Assembly: GCA_020635015.1 (NCBI GenBank)
Contig: JACKAP010000018.1
Span: 4,442 to 68,441 of the forward strand
DNA: 64,000 bases
DNA from: Calditrichia bacterium
Lineage (GTDB): Bacteria > Calditrichota > Calditrichia > RBG-13-44-9 > J075
Direction of reading: 5' to 3'
The notes beneath the pieces are model-generated. The model ran no database searches and was not told the DNA's origin. It saw nothing but the letters and a program-made list of their open reading frames with translations. The stretch's first letter is position 1; every line of letters starts with the position of its first letter. Shown here one piece after another: positions 42,536 through 51,366 of the stretch. The translations under genes and the position numbers were made by a program.

Positions 42536-42581
42536 TATCTCCCCGTTGGGCGGGGCTAACCTCGCCCTTGGCATCCGGGCT

Positions 42582-43004
42582 TTATTTATATTTCTCTACA
42601 AACGTTTTTATCTGCTTCATAATCGCATCACAGAGGCTCTCTAAAGCTTTTCTGTGCCGGTCTTCGTCATCTTCGGAAAGCGCGATCGCTTCAAAATCCC
42701 AAACCAGCAATTCGTGGTCATAATCGATCTTGGGGAGCTTATCCTTCAGGGAGGGGTGCATCAGCACGATGATATCGAATTTCTGATTTTCCACCACCTC
42801 AAAGACTTTTGAGAAGGAATAATTCGGGTTCATATCGCGGCTTTGCAGAACGCTGGCGACCAGATAGTGCACGCGGTCGGCTTTCAGGCCGAAGCTCTGC
42901 ACTTCAAAGTATTGCCGGGCCAGGTGACGCAGGCTAACTTCCGCGATGATGCTGCGGCAGGTATTGTTGTCGGAAACAAAGCAGACTTTTTTTCGCTTAT
43001 CCAT
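42582..43004 (-). CDS. LMW phosphatase-fold protein lacking the catalytic cysteine
   Basis: This protein has 140 residues from the ATG at 43004, which follows GGAGG; an upstream ATG is less likely. The N-terminus, VCFVSDNNTCRSIIAEV, aligns with the LMW-PTP/ArsC loop FVCxxNxCRSxxAE. The nucleophile position is Ser11 (TCC) instead of Cys, while Arg17 is kept. The middle keeps the fold (FEVQSFGLKADRVH; FDIIVLMHP). The usual DP acid loop is replaced by WDFEAIALSEDDED. It may be an inactive relative, perhaps a phosphotyrosine- or anion-binding protein. The active paralogue-like enzyme is at 39351-39836. Confidence 0.75.
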   Translation of the reverse strand: MDKRKKVCFVSDNNTCRSIIAEVSLRHLARQYFEVQSFGLKADRVHYLVASVLQSRDMNPNYSFSKVFEVVENQKFDIIVLMHPSLKDKLPKIDYDHELLVWDFEAIALSEDDEDRHRKALESLCDAIMKQIKTFVEKYK

Positions 43005-43061
43005 GGGGGCCTCCGGAAGCTGCTTGGGATCAAATAAAGAATAACTTGTCAAACATCGAAC

Positions 43062-43143
43062 ACAATTGCCACAGAGACACAGAGCACACAGAGAACTGAC
43101 AACTGAGAACTAACTCTGTGATCTCTGTGTCTCTGTGGCTGGT
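43062..43143. repeat. Compact inverted pair of the CACAGAG family
   Basis: GCCACAGAGACACAGAGCAC (left) and TGTGATCTCTGTGTCTCTGT (right) form a hairpin about 80 bases long, with ACTGACAACTGAGAACTAAC in the middle. The same middle words occur in the element at 37507-37637. Confidence 0.85.
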
Positions 43144-43191
43144 AGTTAACAAGTTTAATTTTTAGTCAATCCTTGGTTTGGGGTTGAGAAA

Positions 43192-44118
43192 TTATTTCCT
43201 CGCATGATGCCGGGCGAATTTGACCATGATGGCTTTCTGTACATGCATGCGGTTTTCCGCTTCATCGAATACAATTGAATTGGGGCTTTCCATTACTTCA
43301 TCGGTGATCTCCTCGCCGCGGTGGGCGGGGAGGCAGTGCATGACCAGCGCATCCTTGGCGGCGTGGGAGAGCAGCTGCAGGTTCAACTGGTAGGGCATGA
43401 AAATTTTCTTTCGCGCCGCCGCTTCCGCTTCCTGGCCCATGCTGGCCCAGACGTCGGTATAGACCACATCGGCGCCCTTCACTGCCTCAATCGGGTCGGT
43501 GATCAGCTCAATGGTGCTCAGTCCCGCGGCGCGGGCGCTGTCCAGGGTCTGGGGATCCGGCTGATAGTTCTGGGGGCTGCAGATGACCAGATGCAGCGGC
43601 ACCCGGGCGGCAAAATTGATCCAGGAATGGGCAATGTTGTTGCCGTCACCGACATAAACGATCTTCAGCCCCTCCAGGGAGCCGCGGTGTTCCAGGATGG
43701 TGAAGGCGTCGGCCATGATCTGGCAGGGGTGATTGTAGTCGGTCAGGCCGTTGATTACCGGCACGCTGCTGTAGGCAGCCAGTTCCTCGATGTCGGAATG
43801 CGCAAATAGGCGGGCCATGATCAGATCGTTATAGCGGGAGATCACTCTGCCGACATCCTTGACCGCCTCGCGAGTGCCGATCCCGATATCCTGGGGCGCC
43901 AGGTAAAGCGCGGTGCCTCCCAGTTGGAAAATCCCGGTCTCGAAGGAGACCCGGGTGCGGGTGCTCGGCTTGGCGAAGATCATCGCCAGGCTGTAGCCCG
44001 CCAGCAGATGGTGGGGTTCGCGCCGGTAGGTTTTTTCCTTCAGCGAGCGGGTCAGTTCAAAAATATCCTCGATCTCTTCCCGGCTCAACTCTGCAATCGA
44101 CAGAAAGTCTTTTTTCAT
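43192..44118 (-). CDS. argF: Ornithine carbamoyltransferase
   Basis: This 308-residue enzyme has the carbamoyl-phosphate loop KPSTRTRVSFETG, the HPCQIMAD motif and a C-terminal HCLPAHRGEEITDEV with the catalytic Cys of the HCLP loop. The SMG loop that marks ornithine transcarbamylases is present as DVWASMGQE. It converts ornithine and carbamoyl phosphate to citrulline in arginine synthesis. It lies downstream of hslU, but a repeat array of about 150 bases separates them; no other arg gene is in the window. Confidence 0.95.
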   Translation of the reverse strand: MKKDFLSIAELSREEIEDIFELTRSLKEKTYRREPHHLLAGYSLAMIFAKPSTRTRVSFETGIFQLGGTALYLAPQDIGIGTREAVKDVGRVISRYNDLIMARLFAHSDIEELAAYSSVPVINGLTDYNHPCQIMADAFTILEHRGSLEGLKIVYVGDGNNIAHSWINFAARVPLHLVICSPQNYQPDPQTLDSARAAGLSTIELITDPIEAVKGADVVYTDVWASMGQEAEAAARKKIFMPYQLNLQLLSHAAKDALVMHCLPAHRGEEITDEVMESPNSIVFDEAENRMHVQKAIMVKFARHHARK

Positions 44119-44147
44119 TCATTCTCCTCAACACTGCCTTCAAGCCA

Positions 44148-44240
44148 TTGGCGCTGCGCGCGTCATTGGCCTTCGGCGTCATTAGGGCTTCGCCCGTCAT
44201 TGGTTCATCGTTACTTTCACATCCAACATCCAACATCCAA
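44148..44240. repeat. GTCATT mini-hairpin array plus CCAACAT heptamers
   Basis: GTCATTGGCCTTCGGC, GTCATTAGGGCTTCGCCC and GTCATTGG follow one another, then two or three CCAACAT units (44221-44238). Two repeat families thus adjoin in the hslU-argF gap. Confidence 0.85.
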
Positions 44241-44293
44241 GAAATTCCGCACTCCGCATTCCGAAATCCGCGTTCGTTTACGTTGCCGGATTG

Positions 44294-45661
44294 CTACAAA
44301 ATATACTTCCTCAGATCTTCATCTTCCACAATATTTTTCAGCTTCTCATGCACAAACTTTCCGGTGATGTTGACTTTGTCTTTTTTCATCTCCGGAGCGT
44401 CGAAGAGCAGGTCTTCCAGCAGGGTGGACATGATGGTATGCAGCCGGCGCGCCCCGATATTCTCCGCCTTGGAGTTGACGAAGCTGGCAATCTCGGCTAT
44501 CGCCACCACCGCATCCTCAGTCAACTCCAGGTCGATCGCTTCGGTCGCCATCATCGCCTGGTACTGTTTCAGCAGAGCGTTTTGCGGTTCGGTCAGGATC
44601 TTGATAAAATCTTCCGTGCTCAGGCTTTCCAGCTCCACCCGGATGGGGAAGCGCCCCTGCAGTTCCGGGATCAGGTCCGAGGGCTTGGCCACATGGAACG
44701 CCCCGGAAGCGATGAACAGCACGTGGTCGGTCTTTACCATGCCGTATTTGGTCGCCACCGTGGTGCCTTCCACCACCGGCAACAGGTCGCGCTGTACCCC
44801 CTCGCGTGACACATCCGGGCCGTGTTTGGACCCGGCATTGGCGATCTTGTCGATCTCATCCAGAAAGACGATGCCGCTGTTCTGCACCCGGCGGATCGCT
44901 TCCTGCACCACTTCTTCCATATCGATCAGCTTCTGCGCTTCCTGCTGGGTGAGCAGTTGCAGCGCCTCCGGCACCGTCACCCGGCGCTTTTTCACCTTCT
45001 TGGGCATGAAGTTGCCGAAGAGCTCCTGGAGATTGATGCCCATCTCCTCCATCCCCCCGGGGGAGAAGATCTGCATGGTCGGCACCGCATCGGTGGGGGT
45101 GTCGATCTCCACGGTGCGCTCATCGAGTTCGCCTTTCAGGAGCTTCTGGCGGAATTTGGTGCGGTTTTGCTGGTAACGCGACTCGGCGTTCTCTTCCGCT
45201 TCGGCCGGAACCGGCGCGTTGTAGTTGGGCTGCGCCACCGGCGGGGGAGGGAGGAGGATATCCAGCAGGCGTTCGATGGCCATATCGCGGGCTTTATCCT
45301 GCACAGCGTCCTGCTTTTCCTCCCGCACCATATTGACCCCGATATCGACCAGGTCGCGCACCATGCTCTCCACATCGCGGCCGACATAACCCACCTCGGT
45401 AAATTTGGATGCTTCTACCTTGATGAAAGGTGCGCCGGCCAGGCGGGCCAGGCGGCGGGATATCTCGGTCTTGCCCACACCGGTGGGGCCGATCAGAATG
45501 ATGTTGTTGGGCATGATCTCGTCGCGCAGCGCCCCCTGCACCTGCTGGCGGCGCCAGCGGTTACGCAGGGCGATCGCCACCGAGCGCTTGGCATTATGTT
45601 GTCCCACAATATACTTATTCAGTTCCTCGACAATCTGTCGCGGCGTATAATCCTTTAACAT
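44294..45661 (-). CDS. hslU: HslU, ATPase subunit of the HslUV protease
   Basis: This protein has 455 residues from the ATG at 45661, which follows GGGGAAAG; an ATG four codons earlier has no ribosome site. The AAA+ core has Walker A GPTGVGKTEI (near 57-66) and Walker B GIVFLDEIDKIA. The I domain lies between (about 110-240). The conserved pore loop GYVGRDVESMV follows Walker A. The C-terminal tail ends EDLRKYIL, which inserts into HslV. It unfolds substrates for the HslV chamber. The gene begins 27 bases after hslV on the same strand, so they form an operon. Confidence 0.97.
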   Translation of the reverse strand: MLKDYTPRQIVEELNKYIVGQHNAKRSVAIALRNRWRRQQVQGALRDEIMPNNIILIGPTGVGKTEISRRLARLAGAPFIKVEASKFTEVGYVGRDVESMVRDLVDIGVNMVREEKQDAVQDKARDMAIERLLDILLPPPPVAQPNYNAPVPAEAEENAESRYQQNRTKFRQKLLKGELDERTVEIDTPTDAVPTMQIFSPGGMEEMGINLQELFGNFMPKKVKKRRVTVPEALQLLTQQEAQKLIDMEEVVQEAIRRVQNSGIVFLDEIDKIANAGSKHGPDVSREGVQRDLLPVVEGTTVATKYGMVKTDHVLFIASGAFHVAKPSDLIPELQGRFPIRVELESLSTEDFIKILTEPQNALLKQYQAMMATEAIDLELTEDAVVAIAEIASFVNSKAENIGARRLHTIMSTLLEDLLFDAPEMKKDKVNITGKFVHEKLKNIVEDEDLRKYIL

Positions 45662-45688
45662 TGCTTTCCCCATGGTTCAAGTCTGTGA

Positions 45689-46234
45689 TTAGAGTGTCTC
45701 TACCGTAATGTGACGGTTGGTATAAATACAGATGTCGGCGGCGATTTCCAGCGATTTCCGCACCACCGCCTCCGCACTGAGATCGGATTCGGCCGTCAGG
45801 GCGCGGGCGGCGGCTAGCGCGTAGGGCCCGCCGGAGCCGATGGCCAGGATCTGGTCGTCCGGCTGCAGCACGTCGCCGGTGCCGGAGATGATCAGGGCAT
45901 GTTCCCGGTTGGCCACCGCCAGCATCGCTTCCAGGCGGCGTAGGAAGCGGTCGGTGCGCCAGTCCTTGGCCAGCTCTACTGCCGCTTTGGTGAGGTTGCC
46001 GTTATACTGTTCCAGCTTCTCCTCGAAACGTTCGAACAGCGTAAAGGCATCGGCCGCGGCGCCGGCAAATCCAGCCAGCACCTGGTCGCGGTAAAGCTTG
46101 CGCACCTTATTGCCCTGGTGCTTGATCACGGTATTGCCAAAGGTGACCTGGCCGTCTCCGCCCAGGGCCACCCGACCGCCCTTAATGACGCCCAGAATGG
46201 TGGTGGCGTGAAAAACGGGATGTGATTGCGGCAT
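45689..46234 (-). CDS. hslV: HslV, peptidase subunit of the HslUV protease
   Basis: This protein has 181 residues from the ATG at 46234, behind AGGAGA; a longer reading lacks support. A short propeptide (about MPQSHPVFHA) precedes the catalytic N-terminal Thr in TTILGVIKGGRVALGGDGQ, the proteasome beta-type active site. The body includes KVRKLYRDQVLAGFAGAAAD and the C-terminal half with ILAIGSGGPYALAAARAL. It forms the two-ring peptidase opened by HslU. It is the first gene of the hslVU operon. Confidence 0.97.
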   Translation of the reverse strand: MPQSHPVFHATTILGVIKGGRVALGGDGQVTFGNTVIKHQGNKVRKLYRDQVLAGFAGAAADAFTLFERFEEKLEQYNGNLTKAAVELAKDWRTDRFLRRLEAMLAVANREHALIISGTGDVLQPDDQILAIGSGGPYALAAARALTAESDLSAEAVVRKSLEIAADICIYTNRHITVETL

Positions 46235-46385
46235 GTGTTTCTCCTGTAATCCGAGTCTGTTCGCGTATCGCGCGCCAATGTACATATTTTCGGCAGCGAT
46301 CACAATTAAAAGTCAAAATTTCAATTTACGGAAATAAAGGCGGGATGGTGTGAATTATGCCCGGAAAACGGGAACGGGTTTTAAA

Positions 46386-46575
46386 TGAATGGCACACAGA
46401 TTTCGCAGATTTGACAGATTTTCGCAGATACAACTTGATTCCATTATTACACTGTTACATTGCTATCTTGTTAGAAGAATAGATGGTGAAATTATCAATA
46501 AGCAGTTCAACCATGTAACCATTTAACCATGTCTTATCTGCGAAAATCTGTCCAATCTGCGAAATCTGCGTGCAA
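46386..46575. repeat. Inverted-pair element with CGCAGATT ends
   Basis: GCACACAGATTTCGCAGATT continuing GACAGATTTTCGCAGAT (46390-46430) recurs inverted at 46530-46575 (ATCTGCGAAAATCTGTCCAA). The roughly 100-base centre is AT-rich and includes CCATGTAACCATTTAACCAT. No gene is seen between 46235 and 46592. Confidence 0.85.
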
Positions 46576-46592
46576 TTGAGCGCCGCAATGCC

Positions 46593-48092
46593 TCAAATAC
46601 TTCTCCGTAGGCGGGCGACCGGGATGTCGAGCTGTTCGCGGTATTTGGCCACGGTACGGCGGGCGATCGGGATGCCTTCGTCGTTGAGCATCTTGCCCAA
46701 CTTGTCGTCGCTGTAAGGCTTGCGCGGATTCTCCGATTCGATGATCTCCTTCAGGCGGTCTTTGATGCGCAAAGTGCTCAGGGCGTCGCCTTCGTCGGTC
46801 TCCATGCCTTCGTTGAAGAAATATTTCAGCTCGAAGACCCCGTAATCGGTTTCCACATATTTCCCTTTGCATACCCGGCTGACCGTAGAGATATCCATCT
46901 CGATCACTTCGGCGATATCCTTCATGATCATCGGCTTGATGTGTTCCGGGCCTTTCATGAAGAAATCTTTCTGCCGCTCCACGATCGCTTCCATGGTCTT
47001 CTGCATCGTCACCTGACGCTGGCGGATGGCCTTGATGAACCACTTGGCGGAATCGATCTTATCCTTCAGAAACTTACGCACCTCTTTGTCGACCAGCTTC
47101 TTGGGCTGGCGGAGCATTTTCTTATAGTAGTTGCTGATGCGCAGGCCCGGGGTCTTGTAATCGTTCAGCGATATCACCAGTTCCCCGTCCACCAGTTCCA
47201 CAAAGAAATCCGGCAGGATATAATTCTGCTTGGCGTCGGCATAGCCTTCGCCCGGCTTGGGATTGAGCTTGCCGATCTCCTGCAGCGACGCTTTCACCTG
47301 ATCCAGGGAGATGCCCAGTTGATCGGCCACCTTCTCGAAGCGGCGGTTGACGAAGTCCTCGTAACAATCGCGCAGAATGCGCAGCGGGATATCGTAGTGC
47401 CCGTTGGCGGTATCCCGCTTGACCTCCAGCTGCACCATCAGGCATTCCCGGAGATTGCGGGCGGCAATGCCCACCGGGTCCATTCGCTGCACCCGCTTTA
47501 ACACCCGTTCCACCAGTCCCGGATCGGTTTCGAAGATCAGGGCGATGGATTCGGTGGTCACTTCCGTATCCAGCCAGCCGTCATCGCGCAAATTATAGAT
47601 GATGTATTCGCCGATGCTGAACTCCAGCTCCCCGAGCTTGAGCATGTGCAACTGCTGCATCAGGTACTCCGACATGGTCTCCTGATAGGCCTCCGGCATA
47701 TCGCGCTCTTCCTCATTGGGATCGCGCTGGATCCGCGGCTCAGGAATGTCGTCCTCCCCGGGGAGGAGGTCTTCCACATCGATCTCTTTTTCAACTTCTT
47801 CGTTCAGCTTGTCTTCATCGCTTTTGTTATTTTCTTCCAGGGTATCGAACTCTTCTTCGATCTTTTCTTTCTCTTCTTTCGAGGCGTCAATTTCGACATC
47901 CTCATCGTCATCCTGAACGTCTTCCCAGTCCTCAGCTTCTTCCAGCACGGGATTCTTCTCCAGCTCCATCTTGATCTTCTGCTCCAGCATCAGCATCGGC
48001 AGTTGCAGCAGGGTGGAGACCAGAATCTGCTGCGGCTTCAGCACTTGCGACTGAGTTTGATATAATCCGTAACCTAAGCCAGGTTTTGCCAT
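46593..48092 (-). CDS. rpoN: RNA polymerase sigma-54 factor
   Basis: This protein has 499 residues from the ATG at 48092, which follows AAGGAGG. The longer frame to 48395 only reads a microsatellite (AVAVAVA, LLLLL) and is rejected. Region I is Gln/Leu-rich (QTQSQVLKPQQILVSTLLQL). Region II is a long acidic stretch (about 50-120). The core-binding domain follows. The DNA-binding part ends with the RpoN box, ARRTVAKYREQLDIP, near the C-terminus. It directs transcription from -24/-12 promoters and needs AAA+ activators, none of which is in the window. No lptB or hpf neighbour is present, unlike the common rpoN context. Confidence 0.96.
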   Translation of the reverse strand: MAKPGLGYGLYQTQSQVLKPQQILVSTLLQLPMLMLEQKIKMELEKNPVLEEAEDWEDVQDDDEDVEIDASKEEKEKIEEEFDTLEENNKSDEDKLNEEVEKEIDVEDLLPGEDDIPEPRIQRDPNEEERDMPEAYQETMSEYLMQQLHMLKLGELEFSIGEYIIYNLRDDGWLDTEVTTESIALIFETDPGLVERVLKRVQRMDPVGIAARNLRECLMVQLEVKRDTANGHYDIPLRILRDCYEDFVNRRFEKVADQLGISLDQVKASLQEIGKLNPKPGEGYADAKQNYILPDFFVELVDGELVISLNDYKTPGLRISNYYKKMLRQPKKLVDKEVRKFLKDKIDSAKWFIKAIRQRQVTMQKTMEAIVERQKDFFMKGPEHIKPMIMKDIAEVIEMDISTVSRVCKGKYVETDYGVFELKYFFNEGMETDEGDALSTLRIKDRLKEIIESENPRKPYSDDKLGKMLNDEGIPIARRTVAKYREQLDIPVARLRRSI

Positions 48093-48219
48093 ACCTGTAA
48101 ACCTCCTTTTCGCGCATCCGTTCAAAACTGGCATAATTTCTGTATGTGAAAAATACATCGCGATACCCATGCGAGTCAAGGAAAAAAGATTCGATAGCGG
48201 AACTATTTTGGAATGAGTA

Positions 48220-48312
48220 AGCGATAGTAGCAGTAGCAGTAGCAGTAGCAGTGGCAGTAGCAGTAAATTGATTGCCACTGCCACTGCCACTGCCACTGCC
48301 ACTGCCACTGCA
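48220..48312. repeat. AGCAGT/CCACTG hexamer hairpin upstream of rpoN
   Basis: About seven AGCAGT units (48222-48265) are followed, after AAATTGATT, by about six CCACTG units. Because GCAGTG and CACTGC are complementary, the block can fold into one long hairpin. It lies in the divergent rpoN/ligase promoter region (48093-48407). Confidence 0.92.
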
Positions 48313-48407
48313 TTTGAGGTGAATTTGTCGTGCTGCCGATTTTCCTTGCCCGGCCTACCCATTTCTTTTAAATTAAGCATTTCCAAAACAAACACAGGAT
48401 ATTCTTA

Positions 48408-49499
48408 ATGAATGTAATTGCGAAACCGCTCACGGAAAAGATCGCCGCCGCCCGCCGGCAGCTCGATGCCCAGGTGCGCGAGATGGTGCAGTGGCATTTC
48501 GACCCCGCCACCGGCTGCCCGTTCTGGCTGGATTATGCCGGTCGACTGGATTTTGATCCGCGTAAGGAGATCGGCGGTTTTAGCGATCTGAAGCTCCTGG
48601 GGCATTTCCAGGATGAATGGCTGCGCGGCGGGCCGGTGCGCAAGTGGGTGCCGAAAGGGCTGGCCGGCAAGCCGGTGTACGTCTTCGAGACCGGCGGCTC
48701 CACCGGGGTGCCGAAGACCCGCATCAACATCAACGATTTTCAAACCGATTACGAGCTGTTCAGCAAGACCCTTTCCGAAAAGACCTTCCCGAAAGGGGCC
48801 GACTGGCTGATGCTCGGCCCTTCCGGTCCCCGGCGGCTGCGCCTGGCGGTGGAGCATCTCTGCCAGCACCGCGGGGGGATCTGCTTCTTTGTTGACCTCG
48901 ACCCCCGCTGGGTCAACAAGCTGATCACCCGCGGCGAAATGCAGGAGCTGGATCTGTATAAAAATCATGTGATCAACCAGGGCTTGACCATCCTGCGCGC
49001 CCATGATAATATCCAATGCCTGTTTACCACTCCCAAACTGCTGGAAGCGCTGTGCGAGAAGATCGACCTGCGCAAGGCGGGCATCAAGGGGATCTTCTGC
49101 GGGGGCACCGAGATGAACGCCCAGTTCCATCGCTTCGCCCGGGAGGAACTGGTGCCGGGGATCGATTTCGTGCCCACCTACGGCAATACCCTGATGGGTC
49201 TGGCCACCAGCAAACCGTTCGATTCGAAAAAGAAAGATTATACCATCACCTACTATCCTCCCAGCCCCCGGGCGGTGTTCGAGATCGTCAATCCGGATAA
49301 CCTCGATGAGACCGTCGCTTACGGTCAGACCGGGCGGGTGCTGCTGACCACCCTGACCCGGGAATTTTTCATGCCCCGCTTTCCGGAACGCGACGAAGGC
49401 GAGCGCAGCGAGCCGATCGAGCCCTATCCCTGGGATGGGGTGAGCAATTTGCGGCTGTTTTCCGCCCTGCAGGAGTCGGTGGTGGTGGGGGTGTATTGA
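48408..49499 (+). CDS. Acyl/aryl-adenylate-forming ligase (ANL superfamily, LuxE/PaaK-like)
   Basis: This 363-residue protein starts at ATG with AGGA upstream. The P-loop ETGGSTGVPKTRI (about 94-106) is the adenylation A3 motif. FFVDLDPRWVNKL and the A5-like region VPTYGNTLMGLA follow, then GQTGRVLLTTLTREFFMPR, the region of A7-A8. The protein ends soon after, so the C-terminal swinging domain is reduced or missing, as in LuxE/PaaK-like adenylating components. It should activate a carboxylic acid as acyl-AMP. The next gene is an acyl reductase, and the pair is likely a two-part carboxylate reductase. Confidence 0.75.
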   Translation: MNVIAKPLTEKIAAARRQLDAQVREMVQWHFDPATGCPFWLDYAGRLDFDPRKEIGGFSDLKLLGHFQDEWLRGGPVRKWVPKGLAGKPVYVFETGGSTGVPKTRININDFQTDYELFSKTLSEKTFPKGADWLMLGPSGPRRLRLAVEHLCQHRGGICFFVDLDPRWVNKLITRGEMQELDLYKNHVINQGLTILRAHDNIQCLFTTPKLLEALCEKIDLRKAGIKGIFCGGTEMNAQFHRFAREELVPGIDFVPTYGNTLMGLATSKPFDSKKKDYTITYYPPSPRAVFEIVNPDNLDETVAYGQTGRVLLTTLTREFFMPRFPERDEGERSEPIEPYPWDGVSNLRLFSALQESVVVGVY

Positions 49500-49690
49500 A
49501 GTGCGGAATGCGGAGTGCGGAATGCGGAATTTTTTGGATGTTGGATGTGAATTTAATGAATGTTAATGGGTTAATGAGTTGATGGGGAAAACGGCGGTTG
49601 TAGGGTAGGGTCGCGACCCTACCCTACGTGCACACCCATCCACCCATTCACCCATTAACTCATCCACCCATTCACCCATCAACAAATAAC
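49500..49690. repeat. Composite repeat block with the 28-bp palindrome (copy 2)
   Basis: GTGCGGAATGCGGAGTGCGG units (49501-49526) are followed by TTGGATGTT and TTAATGGGTTAATGAGTTGA. The palindrome GTAGGGTAGGGTCG with its complement lies at 49600-49627, followed by CACCCATTCACCC units. The palindrome and its flanks match 13340-13395. Confidence 0.9.
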
Positions 49691-49708
49691 AAAACTGCCG
49701 ATATTTCT

Positions 49709-51130
49709 ATGATCCATATCCCGATATTACGCGCTGGAAAACCCTATCAAAGCCTGGAGGTCGCCACAGTGCCCCATTTCCGTTCCGGGGAGCCGGTGGC
49801 GGAGGTGAGCCAGGCCAATCGCGGATTGATTGCCCGCGATCTGCTGCAAATGGCGGAGCGGCAGCAGATGCTGCAAGCGCTCTCCGTGCGGGAATTGCTG
49901 CAAATCTGCCGTGCGGCCGCAAAACATTTTCAGGAGGCGGTGCTGCCCCTGGGAGCGGGGGAGCAGTCGCCGGACGATTACATCGCCCAACTCTCCGCTA
50001 CCACCGGCATGCCCCAATCGCTCTGCCGCAAGAACATGGACAAGATCGTTCTGGTGCTGGAAGAGATGGAGGCGGTGTTGGGCGGGTTGACTCGCGGGAT
50101 AGATGTGGAGATCTTCGACCGTGGGTGGATCGAGCAGGAAGGCCGGCCGCTCAGCTTCCTGCGGGAAGCCGACGCCCTGGGAGCGATCCTGCCCAGCAAC
50201 TCGCCGGGAGTGCACTCGTTGTGGCTGCCGGCGATCCCCCTCAAGGTACCGCTGGTACTGAAGCCGGGCAGCCAGGAGCCCTGGACACCCTTCCGGATTA
50301 TCCAGGCCTTCATCGCCGCCGGAGCGCCGCCGGAAGCATTCAGCTTTTATCCCACCGACTATGGCGGGGCGGCAGAGATCCTGCTGCGCACCGGCCGATC
50401 GATGCTCTTTGGCGACAAAAACACGGTGGCGCCCTGGCGTAAAGATCCTCGGGTGCAAATCCACGGACCGGGCTGGAGCAAGGTGATTATCGCCGATGAT
50501 AAGATCGGGCAATGGCAGGATTATCTTGATGTGATCGAAACTTCCGCGGTCATGAACGGGGGACGTTCCTGCATCAACGCCTCCGGGGTTTGGGTCGGGA
50601 GCCGCGGCCGGGAAGTGGCCGAGGCGCTGGGACAGCGCTTTGCCCGCATCGAGGCCCGGGGAATCGAAGACCCGGATGCGCAGATTGCCGCCTTCACCAA
50701 CAAGTCGCTCGCCCGGCGGATCTCCGCCATGATCGACAGCCAACTGCAGATCCCCGGCGCGGAGGACGTCACTGCCCGCCATCGCAATAGCGACCGCTAT
50801 GTGGAGAAAGACGGCTGCGCCTTTCTGCTGCCCACGGTGATCTATTGCGAAGATCCCGCCCATCCCCTGGCGCATAGCGAGTTCCTGTTTCCCTACCTCA
50901 GCGTGGTGGAGATGCCGCAGGAGGAGATGCTCCCGGCGATGGGATCCACCTTGGTGGCAACCGCAATCACCGGTGACCGCGAATTCATCCGCCGGATCTT
51001 CGCTTCGCACAACGTAGAGCGCTTGAACCTCGGGCCCATCCCCACCATGAAGATCAACTGGGACCAGCCGCATGAAGGCAACCTGTTCGAGCACCTCTAC
51101 CGCCAGCGGGCGTTCCAGATGAGTGGGTAA
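49709..51130 (+). CDS. Aldehyde dehydrogenase-fold acyl reductase (LuxC-like)
   Basis: This protein has 473 residues from ATG 49709 (MIHIPILRAGKPY). The frame is open upstream only through repeats and no ribosome site is seen. The NAD(P)-binding half includes LGAILPSNSPGVHSLWLPAI and the PLVLKPGSQEPWTPF segment. The catalytic Cys lies in NGGRSCINASGVWV. The C-terminal half has LAHSEFLFPYLSVVE, typical of aldehyde dehydrogenase and LuxC-like acyl reductases. Downstream of an adenylating ligase it probably reduces acyl-AMP or an acyl thioester to an aldehyde. An ordinary aldehyde dehydrogenase is the alternative. Confidence 0.78.
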   Translation: MIHIPILRAGKPYQSLEVATVPHFRSGEPVAEVSQANRGLIARDLLQMAERQQMLQALSVRELLQICRAAAKHFQEAVLPLGAGEQSPDDYIAQLSATTGMPQSLCRKNMDKIVLVLEEMEAVLGGLTRGIDVEIFDRGWIEQEGRPLSFLREADALGAILPSNSPGVHSLWLPAIPLKVPLVLKPGSQEPWTPFRIIQAFIAAGAPPEAFSFYPTDYGGAAEILLRTGRSMLFGDKNTVAPWRKDPRVQIHGPGWSKVIIADDKIGQWQDYLDVIETSAVMNGGRSCINASGVWVGSRGREVAEALGQRFARIEARGIEDPDAQIAAFTNKSLARRISAMIDSQLQIPGAEDVTARHRNSDRYVEKDGCAFLLPTVIYCEDPAHPLAHSEFLFPYLSVVEMPQEEMLPAMGSTLVATAITGDREFIRRIFASHNVERLNLGPIPTMKINWDQPHEGNLFEHLYRQRAFQMSG

Positions 51131-51366
51131 GTATCTGCCGCGGAGTGTGTTGTTTATTAAGCCTTTTAAAAGAACAGATTCCTCGGCTAACGCCTTCGGA
51201 ATGACGGTGCCCTCGTCATTTCGAACGTAATTTGTGAGAAATCTATAACTGCAGGAAACTTGCTAAACAGTGCGCTGAAACCGGGATTTTAAAAAAAATA
51301 TTCAGGCAAAATGCTAAACATACGATAATAGTATGAACGGTCGATGGAATACGCTGAGGATAAAAG
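51131..51366 (+). repeat. Intergenic region with dispersed 34-base repeat, copy 2
   Basis: GTCATTTCGAACGTAATTTGTGAGAAATCTATAA at 51215-51248 matches 20547-20580. An AT-rich stretch then leads to the next start. No terminator was seen after the reductase gene. Confidence 0.7.

Noticed and set aside
48093..48395. 101-residue N-terminal extension of RpoN
   Set aside because: It reads the hexamer microsatellite as AVAVAV and poly-Leu. The ATG at 48092 has an excellent AAGGAGG site and matches the usual region I start.
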